64,000 nucleotides of DNA from Hydra vulgaris (taxonomy: Eukaryota; Cnidaria; Hydrozoa; Anthoathecata; Hydridae): NCBI RefSeq assembly GCF_038396675.1, contig NC_088921.1, positions 72,366,001-72,430,000 of the forward strand. The letters run 5' to 3'. This document shows positions 53,417 through 61,328 of this stretch, one piece after another. A model generated the notes under the pieces. The model saw nothing but the letters and a program-made list of their open reading frames with translations. It had not been told where the DNA came from and searched no databases. How positions within the stretch are numbered: the stretch's first letter is position 1; every line of letters begins with the position of its first letter. The translations under genes and the position numbers were made by a program.

Positions 53417-54346
53417 ATGTCAAGCGCCGCCTCAGTGAAAAATATTGAAGACGGTTCTCCTCCTACAAAAAAAAGAAAATGTATTATATATAAATCTAAT
53501 GATGAATCAAATAAAACACGCACTGGTAAATTTCAATATGATAAAATTACTCCAGCAATTAGTTTTTCCATGGAAGACATCATACTTGACTCAAAAGAGC
53601 CAAATAAAAAATATAAAATTACTCTTAGTTTATGGCCAAAAGAATTTAATTCAATATTTATTAGAATGGGACAAAATGATGCTATTACAGGCTATCATAA
53701 TCATAAACCAAAATGGAACGAAGAAGCTATAAAAATGTTGAAATATTATCGTATATTACGTGGAAATAACTTAAGAGAGATATTAGATCACCATTATCTT
53801 TTTCCATATAATGTTTTAAATAAAAGAGAAGTAAAAAAACAATTTTTAGAACATTTAAGAGACGATTATAATATATTTCTATTTAAGAAAGAAAATGATA
53901 CTGGAAAATTTTCAGGTATGACTTTATGTGAATTAATTGATTGTAATGGTAGATTTAAAAATATATTGTATGATATAGATAAATCTGCTAAGGAATTTGG
54001 AATATTATTACCAATCATTATTGAAAATCTCAATGATATTAGTACTTTTGGAAAACTTATAGATAATTATATTAAAACTGATAAAAACAATAATGATGAG
54101 AAAAAATTTCACTCATTTAATATTGGATATCATGAAGAAGTGTTTAATAGATTTTATGATTCGAAAAAATACTACACAAATAATGATGGAGATCTAACTA
54201 AAAGTTTTAATTTAAATGAAATTATATTTAGATTACTTTGTCTAAGTGGTAATAAAGGATATCATGAATTAAAGGAAAATTTCCTCGACGAAAGCGAATA
54301 TGATTTAGAAAAAGCAAAAAAATTTATCGATTATATTTGTGATTAA
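53417..54346 (+). CDS. MGF paralogue, 309 aa, with a nuclear-localisation-like N-terminus
   Basis: The largest family member. About 45 extra N-terminal residues precede the normal fold and include SPPTKKRKC (14-22), which fits a classical monopartite nuclear import signal. Landmarks: LSLWPKEFN (1), EEAIKMLKYYRIL (2), DIDKSAKEFGILLPIIIENL (3), FNIGYHEE (4), and a C-terminal LNEIIFRLLCLSG with a Leu/Glu-rich last helix. The +1 frame at 53445-53732 is a shadow. An intact extra module suggests a distinct role or location. Confidence 0.84.
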   Translation: MSSAASVKNIEDGSPPTKKRKCIIYKSNDESNKTRTGKFQYDKITPAISFSMEDIILDSKEPNKKYKITLSLWPKEFNSIFIRMGQNDAITGYHNHKPKWNEEAIKMLKYYRILRGNNLREILDHHYLFPYNVLNKREVKKQFLEHLRDDYNIFLFKKENDTGKFSGMTLCELIDCNGRFKNILYDIDKSAKEFGILLPIIIENLNDISTFGKLIDNYIKTDKNNNDEKKFHSFNIGYHEEVFNRFYDSKKYYTNNDGDLTKSFNLNEIIFRLLCLSGNKGYHELKENFLDESEYDLEKAKKFIDYICD

Positions 54347-54374
54347 TTAAAATAATTTATATTTAATTTAAATA

Positions 54375-54381
54375 TTTTTTT
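54375..54381 (+). terminator. T7 transcript-end signal
   Basis: Seven T, 28 bases after the stop at 54346. Confidence 0.4.
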
Positions 54382-54408
54382 CTTTATTTATTATACTATT
54401 AGACAATA

Positions 54409-54418
54409 AATTTGATTT
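54409..54418 (+). promoter_or_regulatory. AATTTGATTT promoter element
   Basis: Exact word 50 bases before the ATG at 54469. Confidence 0.55.
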
Positions 54419-54468
54419 AACCAAACATAGATAAATTAAATATATAATTATATTATTATATTATATAA

Positions 54469-55260
54469 ATGGCCGAAAATCAAAATACAATAAATAACGA
54501 AAATGATGAGATTAATGATTTAAAATTCTCTTATAATCTTATTATGAACTCTAATGTTCTCGAAATACTTAATGAATCAGTTAAATTTGATGAAGGCGAG
54601 AAAGAATATGATTATTATTTATCACACGTAGTGAAAATGGACAAAGAAATTATATGTAAAAACTGGAATGATGTTAAATGTATTCCATGCTGTGAAACTT
54701 TCATTCGTGAAAGATATCTAGAATGTATAAAAAATGATAATTTATTAATGCTAGACAAAATACTTAATAAAGCTAAATTTAATAAAGAATTATGTAGAAA
54801 AATAAAAGAAAAAATTATAAATGATATTGATGATTATTATAATATAGCATTGTTTAAAAAAGATAGGGGAGGTGATAATAGTACTTATGATTTTGTTACG
54901 ATGAATGAAATATTTGACAGTCAATTCAATTATACTTATCTTTTACATGATTTTAATAAAAACATAAAAGATTTAAATAATGGAAAAAAGATAAAAATTT
55001 ACACTGAAATTGCGTTTACTATTCCTAACATTAGAGCATTATATCATAATGCTGATTGCTTATTAAAAGAACTTACTTATATTGAGATCGGAGATTTGAC
55101 TCCTGATAATAAATATGATTATGATATTACGGACAAAAAAATTAATAAGTTTAGTTTATACAACATAGTCTTACGGTTATTTAATTTAGAACATTTAGAC
55201 CCTAATAATCAAAAAGACGCAAAATATTTAAATTTGATCGCTAACATTTGTAGTTGTTAG
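54469..55260 (+). CDS. MGF paralogue, 263 aa, diverged
   Basis: Landmark 1 is not clear (YYLSHVVKMDKEI occupies its place), with a Cys-rich CIPCCETF after it. Landmark 2 is NDNLLMLDKILNKAKF, then IDDYYNIALFKKD, landmark 3 LHDFNKNIKDLNNGKKIKIYTEI and landmark 4 TYIEIGDLTPDN. The C-terminal FSLYNIVLRLFNLEHL matches FNLNEIIFRLLCLSG of 53417-54346, which identifies it as that gene's duplicate without the basic N-terminus. Confidence 0.8.
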   Translation: MAENQNTINNENDEINDLKFSYNLIMNSNVLEILNESVKFDEGEKEYDYYLSHVVKMDKEIICKNWNDVKCIPCCETFIRERYLECIKNDNLLMLDKILNKAKFNKELCRKIKEKIINDIDDYYNIALFKKDRGGDNSTYDFVTMNEIFDSQFNYTYLLHDFNKNIKDLNNGKKIKIYTEIAFTIPNIRALYHNADCLLKELTYIEIGDLTPDNKYDYDITDKKINKFSLYNIVLRLFNLEHLDPNNQKDAKYLNLIANICSC

Positions 55261-55286
55261 AGATATTTAACGATATTATATATATA

Positions 55287-55295
55287 TTTTTTTTT
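55287..55295 (+). terminator. T9 transcript-end signal
   Basis: Nine T then GTTAAATTTC, 26 bases after the stop at 55260. Confidence 0.5.
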
Positions 55296-55371
55296 TGTTA
55301 AATTTCATAGGTATAATAGATTATCTGTTTAAATTTATATTTTATTATTAATAAACTATATTATTACATTA

Positions 55372-55991
55372 ATGATGAACAAATTATTTATGAAGCTAAA
55401 AATAAATTATTTAAGATTATTAACTTAAATGGATCTATACGCACTGATTATTCCGATATTATTTTAAAAGAAGATCCTAAATACAATTATCATATGGTAA
55501 TATTTCCGAAAGAAATACAAATATATAAATATAATACACATGAAGATTATTTAAAAAACACAAAAATGAAGAAAGCCGATAAGATTGATATATTTACACT
55601 TTACTCGCCCCACTCTCGTGAAGACATTGAATTAACTAAAAAAGCACTAAAGTTCGTAAAAGAAAATTATATACTTTGTATGTGTAAAACAAATAAAAGA
55701 AATAATATATTTACTAACGTTAAAGATTTTAGCGAAATAACACATAATATTGATATATTTAATAATTATTTATATACTTTAAATGATTTATCATATAGAG
55801 CCAATATAATAATACCTTTGTATGTTATAGTTAAATCTAATAATGTCAACAATGATGATTTGTTTAAAAGAGACATTGTAACTATTAATTTAGGCTCTAG
55901 CGCGCCAAAAGAAAACAAGAAAACATTGAATAATAATTCTCATGATCTTTTCGACTTATTTAATATAATAATTAATTTGTTAATGTTATAG
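55372..55991 (+). pseudogene. MGF paralogue with a 5' frameshift or an internal start
   Basis: From the ATG at 55494 a 165-residue frame begins directly at the Pro-Lys motif (MVIFPKEIQ) and continues with ADKIDIFTLYS, VKENYILCMCKTN, LYTLNDLSYRANIIIPLYVI and VTINLGSSAPKE to LFNIIINLLML. The same frame is open upstream to about 55310 without an ATG, while a good ATG-ATG at 55372-55377 lies in another frame. So either the first module was lost by a frameshift near the start, or translation begins at 55494. Confidence 0.65.
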
Positions 55992-56083
55992 AGAATTAAC
56001 GTGAGCGCATTAATAAATCATTATATAATTTAATGTAATTGACTGATTATTGGCGGCGCCAAATATATTTTTTTGCTTAAATT

Positions 56084-56093
56084 AATTTGACAT
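56084..56093 (+). promoter_or_regulatory. AATTTGACAT promoter element
   Basis: Variant word 42 bases before the ATG at 56136, preceded by TTTTTTTGCTTAAATT. Confidence 0.4.
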
Positions 56094-56135
56094 TAACATA
56101 ATTATATTAAAATAACACTATTAATAGCTAGCAAA

Positions 56136-56762
56136 ATGAGTCAATTTATTTTTGCTAAAAATGCCGAATATAATATACTTAGTCATAGTGACAAAAAAAG
56201 CAGATATTATTTCTTAAATCTGCTTCCCAAAAAAATAGATAAAGTCGCCTCAAAAAACATTAAAGAATATTTAGACAATATAAGAAATAATAATATAAAC
56301 GTGCTTGGTGGCCGAGGTGATTACTCTGCTTCTTTCGGCGAAGTCAAAACACAACTTATAAATAAATTCATAGATGAGTATTATATATATATGACATCAT
56401 ATGAGAAAAACAACAATGTTAGAGAAAAAACAGATAAATATATAAAACTAACTTCAGTTGATATTATAAATAGGAAAAATGAGTTCTCTAGTCTTCTGTA
56501 TGATATAAATTCTCACTTATATCAGGTTGGCGCGAAGGCTGAAATATTTTTCACTAATAATCCTTCTGATATTATTATAGCTTCAAAGGAATTAGATTCT
56601 ATTAAAATAGGAACCGCTAAAGCGAAAAATAATAGTTGCGGATGCTTAACTAAAACTTGTATTTGCGACTTTGGATTATGTAATATATTAATTAAAATAC
56701 TACATCTCACGCGCGCTGACGAGCGCGAATGTGAGCTAATAGATAGAATATTAATGAGTTAG
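56136..56762 (+). CDS. MGF paralogue, 208 aa, last of the family
   Basis: Landmark 1 is LNLLPKKID (about 27-35), landmark 2 is NNINVLGGRGDYSASFGEVKTQL, a FIDEYYIYMTS strand, landmark 3 LLYDINSHLYQVGAKAEIFFTNN and landmark 4 SIKIGTAKAKN. A CGCLTKTCICDFGLC segment after landmark 4 places four Cys (C-x-C, C-x-C, C) where relatives have none, and could bind metal. It ends with LCNILIKILHL. It borders the conserved genes. The opposite-strand frame at 56522-56710 is a shadow. Confidence 0.84.
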   Translation: MSQFIFAKNAEYNILSHSDKKSRYYFLNLLPKKIDKVASKNIKEYLDNIRNNNINVLGGRGDYSASFGEVKTQLINKFIDEYYIYMTSYEKNNNVREKTDKYIKLTSVDIINRKNEFSSLLYDINSHLYQVGAKAEIFFTNNPSDIIIASKELDSIKIGTAKAKNNSCGCLTKTCICDFGLCNILIKILHLTRADERECELIDRILMS

Positions 56763-56808
56763 CGTGCTTGATAAATACAAATAAATAAATTTATGTATAT
56801 ATTATTTA

Positions 56809-56816
56809 TTTTTTTT
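56809..56816 (+). terminator. T8 transcript-end signal at the family/core boundary
   Basis: Eight T then CGTTATC after ATATTATTTA, 46 bases past the stop at 56762. The left side AAATAAATAAATT gives a weak palindrome. The rest of 56763-57052 is AT-rich with nothing recognisable. Confidence 0.5.
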
Positions 56817-57052
56817 CGTTATCATAAAAAAATAATATATATCTTGTTATTTATATTCAATTATTCATTCAACTCTCTTTCTGTTATTAAGCAAATATAT
56901 ATATAAATTGGTAAACACAAACAATGACCAAATAAACGAAATACTTTTGAAATGTTTTCAAATATGAGTGTAAATATCAAATATATTATACCAAAACAAA
57001 CACAAAAGCTGTAATAAATAGATAGAAAACAATCTTTGCATTCTATACATAT

Positions 57053-57235
57053 TTAACTAATACATTCACATCGTTTTTTATTATCGTTATTTGATTTTAC
57101 TATTGTATTACCAGAATAATCATAAGATGGTTGTTCATTGATAATATCAACAGTTTCTAAATTAGCATTATTTTCATTTAAATTTTGTTTTTCGACATCA
57201 TACTCAATCTTGTCATTAGTATTAAAATTATCCAT
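57053..57235 (-). CDS. Small acidic hypothetical protein, 60 aa
   Basis: A short, hydrophilic, Asn/Glu/Asp-rich frame with no similarity to the superfamily landmarks. It ends KKRCECIS, so two Cys lie close to the C-terminus beside a basic pair. That is reminiscent of lipid-modified tails, but it is not a proper CaaX box. An AATTCAAAT promoter-like word is at 57274-57282, 38 bases before the ATG, which supports it being a real gene. Function unknown. Confidence 0.5.
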   Translation of the reverse strand: MDNFNTNDKIEYDVEKQNLNENNANLETVDIINEQPSYDYSGNTIVKSNNDNKKRCECIS

Positions 57236-57330
57236 TTATATTATATAACGAATGTTTAAAAATATCATGATGAAATTCAAATATATAAAAAAATAGATTT
57301 TATATTTATATTGTAGATGTTAAGCGCGAA

Positions 57331-58434
57331 TTAATAATAAGGAACATTTAAATTAGATGCTACATGAGCTTTTACATCTCTTAATTTACAAGCAGATATT
57401 ATTATTTTTTTCGCGTCAACCCAATCACTCGCTACTTGTATAGTCGGCACTATAAATGTTATCGCCCAATAACCAAATGTGTTACCATCATATTCTTTTT
57501 CTAGATCCTCGAAAGTCTGCGCCATTTTACTGTTTGGCCCGGTTAAGTCAATTCTAGTATCTGTGTTTTGGCAAAATTTTGAAAAGATCGTGTGTGTAGG
57601 AATTCTATAATTTAGCATATCATTGTTAAAAACTATAGGATTACCAACTTCATCATATGCTATAGAAGCGCTCCCATCTGCGTTCTTATTGTATTTAAAA
57701 TTAGTTTTAACGTGAAATCTAACGAAATCAGCTTCTGGTGATTGATGATTTAATGTCGAGCATTTTCCTAATCGTAATCTATTTTTATTTAAGTCATTTA
57801 TCTGATTTTCGTTTAAAAATTTGTTAAAGTGATATAATATATTATTACCTAAATTATTCATAAGCAACATCGCCTCAAATGAAATATTTTCTTTGTTGGC
57901 CAAAAATATAAATTTTGGAGATTTATTTGTAAATGCTAACACTTGAGCATTTTCCTCGTCAAAAGGTTTTTGAATACTGAAATAACCAGGAATCCTAATA
58001 GAAAATTTTAATAATTCTGGTACTGATATATAGTTGTTTATAATTTTGCATAAAGAATAATCTGTATTATCACTGAATTCACCTGTAGTAACAGGTTTAA
58101 GAATATTCCATTCAATATTAAATTTCTTTATATTTATCTTAGGAAGGGGCTTTTTAACGTTTTTACTATTATTTTTTTCATTCTTCTTTTTAGCTTCTGA
58201 AATAGATATTAATTCATACTTGGTGTTTATAAAGCCACTATTTTTTGCTATTAACATCTGAATATAAGCGAATCGTGTGTAATTATCATAACCAAATCTA
58301 TCTGGAATAACATTAGGATCATTATATTGTTCGGGTGTAATTATTATATCATAATCAATTGGATTACTATTAGTGTTAGCCGGGTTTAAATTTCTATAGT
58401 AATTAATAGGTATAATATTAATATTATCGTTCAT
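57331..58434 (-). CDS. CP312R-like protein, 367 aa (by position)
   Basis: Assigned as the counterpart of asfarvirus CP312R (reported as a single-stranded DNA-binding protein) mainly because it follows the RPB10-like gene on the same strand, as CP312R does. The sequence shows a tail-less soluble protein: a disordered Lys/Asn-rich stretch at about 83-98 (KKKNEKNNSKNVKKPLPK), then alternating strands and helices with FSIRIPGYFSIQKPF, ADFVRFHVKTNFKY and GYWAITFIVPTIQVASDWVDA. These could form a strand-rich nucleic-acid-binding fold, but no diagnostic residue is seen. AATTCAAAT at 58481-58489 lies 46 bases before the start. Confidence 0.5.
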   Translation of the reverse strand: MNDNINIIPINYYRNLNPANTNSNPIDYDIIITPEQYNDPNVIPDRFGYDNYTRFAYIQMLIAKNSGFINTKYELISISEAKKKNEKNNSKNVKKPLPKINIKKFNIEWNILKPVTTGEFSDNTDYSLCKIINNYISVPELLKFSIRIPGYFSIQKPFDEENAQVLAFTNKSPKFIFLANKENISFEAMLLMNNLGNNILYHFNKFLNENQINDLNKNRLRLGKCSTLNHQSPEADFVRFHVKTNFKYNKNADGSASIAYDEVGNPIVFNNDMLNYRIPTHTIFSKFCQNTDTRIDLTGPNSKMAQTFEDLEKEYDGNTFGYWAITFIVPTIQVASDWVDAKKIIISACKLRDVKAHVASNLNVPYY

Positions 58435-58503
58435 TGTAAATGTTTAGATTACATTAAAAAAATAAAATTTCTTTCAAATTAATTCAAATATTGTGAATTA
58501 ATG

Positions 58504-58770
58504 TTATAGTATTATTTTCGGCTTAGGTATATTATTTTGCACAAAATGACTATAAACTTGAGACATGAATTTCAAACAACAAACATCATAATTACTCATA
58601 GGCACTTTATCATCTACATTGCTTTTATATAAACGAGATATATATTGCCTTTTATCAAAGTCATCCATAGTGCGTGAAAATATATAATTAATTATATATT
58701 TACCGCAATTATCGCATCTAAGAAGAAAATTTCCATTTTTTTCTTCTTTATTAATATTTTTTTGCTCCAT
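58504..58770 (-). CDS. RNA polymerase subunit RPB10-like, 88 aa
   Basis: Small DNA-directed RNA polymerase subunit of the RPB10/RpoN family, which binds one zinc and helps assemble the large subunits. LLRCDNCGKYI gives Cys19-x2-Cys22-Gly-Lys, and NYDVCCLKFM gives the paired Cys64-Cys65 followed by a basic/hydrophobic Met. These four Cys are the family's zinc site. The asfarvirus homologue is CP80R, about 80 residues, next to CP530R. Here there is a 14-residue hydrophilic N-terminal extension (NINKEEKNG). A TATTCAAATT word at 58825-58834 lies 54 bases upstream. Confidence 0.85.
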   Translation of the reverse strand: MEQKNINKEEKNGNFLLRCDNCGKYIINYIFSRTMDDFDKRQYISRLYKSNVDDKVPMSNYDVCCLKFMSQVYSHFVQNNIPKPKIIL

Positions 58771-58897
58771 AGTTTATATATATGAAATTTATAACAAATT
58801 AAACATATTAATGTAATTTCTAAATATTCAAATTTAGCAAAAATAGAAAAAAAATATACATATATATAATATTTAAATAAATATTAAGAGATTATTA

Positions 58898-60136
58898 TTA
58901 AAGTTCATTAATTTCTTTTTCATTTGCTTCCTCATATCTATTACTGTTTGAGTTATTTATTGTACTCAGAATTACATCACTATTATAAAATTTGCTAAAT
59001 ATTTCGCTATTTTTATTTTCTTCTTTCATCATTTTGCTTAGCAGTAATTTTTTACTAATGTTATCGCCGCCGCGGCTATACATATTTAGCACAAAATGCT
59101 TCATATAAGTAAGATCACTTAAATCATCTCTGTCGTTATCTTCTTTGGTCAGCAAATAAAATCTCATCATATCTGTTATTAACATACAACAGCCGCTAAC
59201 TTCGTTGTTTTTAAATAAACCATTATATCTATTTTTGCTAAAATCTATATACATATCTATCAATTCTTCTACGTTTCTAAAATTCGGCGTAAGATCTACT
59301 CTTCGGCAGCCTTTAAGCGCTAATCTTAAAGTATCTCTATATAAAGTTTTACCTGACATGCTCTTATCGAATGAACCATCCCAGTTTTCAATTTCTGTGT
59401 CGCTAAGCAGCCCAACGCAAGGTGCTATTAGTGATAATATAGTTACATAAGGAGAAAATGATAATCGCTCACATAGAGCAGTATTATAATTTAAACAATT
59501 ATTTCCTTTGTTAACATTAATAAAGCAGTATTTAATTAGCGAGCTAGCTAAATTATATATTAAATCTATATCCTTCTCTTTCTTTGAGCTGCTCTCAACT
59601 ACAACCCATGTCGTGAGAAATTTGCGCAAAGAGTATCCAGTGAACTTAACAGAATTAAAGCCAGCGCCGTTTTTAACATTAGATATAAGTATTTTATTTG
59701 CTACTTTTTGCTCATCTTTGTCTGGGGAGCCAATATCTGGTTTATATGTTTTATTGTTGACTTTAGGCGCGCCAACATACAGAAATATTTTAGTTGGTAT
59801 TATCACTAAGTTTTCTTTCTTGCTAATATCAGTGTTATCATATATCACGACTGGTTTGCCCCAAATTATAGTAACGCTCGAATCTAATACTGTTTCTTTA
59901 TAATCGATTTTTTCTCCGTTTTCGCCTTCGTTATTGAATACATATAAATTTTCTGGCCTAAATTCGCTAAATACATTTAATGGCGGCGCAAATACGTCTA
60001 GTATATAATCACCTTTACGCCGCCTAAGTTTAGTTAGCAGATTAATATCGTTTATTTTGTCTAAAACGTGCGTTAATTTCTTTTCCTTTAAGTATTTGAT
60101 TAAATTGTCTATCGCCTCGTTAGATGGATTAGACAT
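58898..60136 (-). CDS. pp62-like structural polyprotein, 412 aa
   Basis: Probable counterpart of asfarvirus pp62 (CP530R), a core-shell precursor cut at Gly-Gly-X by the viral SUMO-like protease. Support is position: opposite in strand to the pp220 gene and directly followed by RPB10. There is one clean site, RGG-D, after Gly357, leaving a 55-residue acidic C-terminal piece. The first ASFV cut is, as I recall, after residue 158; here residues 157-159 read Gly-Ala-Gly (KNGAGFN). That would give p15-, p35- and p8-like products of about 158, 199 and 55 residues, in a protein some 120 shorter than ASFV pp62. GC content is higher than in the MGF genes. Opposite-strand frames at 59205-59450 and 59508-59903 are shadows. 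Confidence 0.65.
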   Translation of the reverse strand: MSNPSNEAIDNLIKYLKEKKLTHVLDKINDINLLTKLRRRKGDYILDVFAPPLNVFSEFRPENLYVFNNEGENGEKIDYKETVLDSSVTIIWGKPVVIYDNTDISKKENLVIIPTKIFLYVGAPKVNNKTYKPDIGSPDKDEQKVANKILISNVKNGAGFNSVKFTGYSLRKFLTTWVVVESSSKKEKDIDLIYNLASSLIKYCFINVNKGNNCLNYNTALCERLSFSPYVTILSLIAPCVGLLSDTEIENWDGSFDKSMSGKTLYRDTLRLALKGCRRVDLTPNFRNVEELIDMYIDFSKNRYNGLFKNNEVSGCCMLITDMMRFYLLTKEDNDRDDLSDLTYMKHFVLNMYSRGGDNISKKLLLSKMMKEENKNSEIFSKFYNSDVILSTINNSNSNRYEEANEKEINEL

Positions 60137-60180
60137 TTGTTTTATATAGAAAAAATAAAATATAAATTGATTGTTCTCTC

Positions 60181-61125
60181 TTAGATCAAATCACATTTGG
60201 TCTTAGAAATATCTTTCATATTTTTATGTATTATTATTTGCTTTATACTTTGTATATCAGCATCAATCATAAGAAATATTTCGCTTGAATAAATATCATG
60301 ATGAGTATTGTTTCTTATCATAGTGTTTAAGTAAACCCTTAACTTATCTCTCATATAAAGAGATACTTTGCGCGCTGTTAATATTTTATTTATGTATTTT
60401 CTATAGCTTTTATTATAGTATTCATATAGATCGACATCAATTATTTGCGCTATAAAGTTTTTAAATTCTTCTTGATGAATTCTTTCATCTGTTTTAGTTA
60501 TAACATTACTTTTTCTTTTATGTATATTTATAATTTTCGCGCTCATATTATATTTATCTTCTATTTCTTGAAGTTTATATATTTCTTCTTTTATCTTGCT
60601 TCTATCTTCGTCGTCTTCTGTATTATAAACTATAAAAGTATCAATAGCATCTTCTGAATATTTAATATCATTACAATTACATACTTCAGGGTAATCAACA
60701 TGTTTATCTGTTAATTGTTTTACGTTAAAATAAATACGAGATGACGCGAATATAATCGTTTTATCATTTAAAGTATTTGGAATATTTAGAGGATCATGTG
60801 AGTGCGGCTTTATATAGCATTTAATATAAACTTCGCGCAAATTGTCGTTTAATATTATGTTTAAATAACAACTATGATATTTTTTTTTCACTACAACATC
60901 TATGTAATTAAGTATATTTTTCTCATTTACTATATCGACCGGATTAATATTTTCACTTTTAATTTTTAATTTATCGATAAGATCTGAAGCATTATATTCG
61001 TCTAATATATATTCATTGTAGCCGCCGCGTTGTAGTTTTTTATTGAATAATTCAGTTGAAAAATGCTTAATTATTAAATTATGTTTTGTGTTTTTGGCGC
61101 AAAATTTAGTTAATATCTTTAGCAT
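60181..61125 (-). CDS. Unrecognised protein, 314 aa, with a Gly-Gly-Tyr site
   Basis: Not a superfamily member and not recognised. The N-terminus is basic with a hydrophobic patch (KHNLIIKHFS). Residues 31-37 read LQRGGYN, a possible Gly-Gly-X protease site that would release a 35-residue basic peptide. The middle has CYIKPHSHDPLNIP and VCNCND (Cys-x-Cys), then an acidic/basic coiled stretch (DEDRSKIKEEIYKLQEIEDKY) and a Tyr/Lys-rich C-terminal third. It lies between the pp62-like and phosphatase genes, near where ASFV has CP204L (p30), but I see no likeness to support that. The opposite-strand frame at 60445-60657 is a shadow. Confidence 0.7.
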   Translation of the reverse strand: MLKILTKFCAKNTKHNLIIKHFSTELFNKKLQRGGYNEYILDEYNASDLIDKLKIKSENINPVDIVNEKNILNYIDVVVKKKYHSCYLNIILNDNLREVYIKCYIKPHSHDPLNIPNTLNDKTIIFASSRIYFNVKQLTDKHVDYPEVCNCNDIKYSEDAIDTFIVYNTEDDEDRSKIKEEIYKLQEIEDKYNMSAKIINIHKRKSNVITKTDERIHQEEFKNFIAQIIDVDLYEYYNKSYRKYINKILTARKVSLYMRDKLRVYLNTMIRNNTHHDIYSSEIFLMIDADIQSIKQIIIHKNMKDISKTKCDLI

Positions 61126-61328
61126 GTTATTGTTTTTTTTATCGCAAAATTTTTCTATTTTATATTCAATCTGAATATTATTTTTCCCGCTATTTTCGGA
61201 AAGGCAGACATCATTATCTATAAAGTAATTAAATTATTATATTTTTAATATCGTTAACTAATCAAATTATTTTAATAAATTTGCTAATTGGCGCCGAATA
61301 AATTTTATATTTTTAAGACTTTAAAAAA
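61126..61328. promoter_or_regulatory. Divergent promoter region
   Basis: About 200 bases between two start codons pointing away from each other. It holds TATATTCAATCTGAATATT near 61160 (a palindromic form of the promoter word), and TTTTATATTTTTAAGACTTTAAAAAA directly before the + strand ATG. A GGCGCCG word is at 61290-61296. Confidence 0.4.

Noticed and set aside
53445..53732. 95-codon frame on the + strand
   Set aside because: Lies wholly inside 53417-54346 in another frame, with no family landmarks.
9216..56762. Identity with ASFV MGF 110, 300, 360 or 505
   Set aside because: No ankyrin-like repeats, signal peptides or other landmarks of those families are visible; only the genomic position is similar.
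57053..57235. Prenylation CaaX box in the 60-residue protein
   Set aside because: The tail CECIS has Cys at -5 and -3, not at -4, so it does not fit CaaX.
59508..59903. 131-codon + strand frame
   Set aside because: Antisense shadow of the pp62-like gene; hydrophobic composition is typical of reverse reading of this gene.
60181..61125. Assignment as p30 (CP204L)
   Set aside because: Only its approximate position matches. Length (314) and sequence features give no support.
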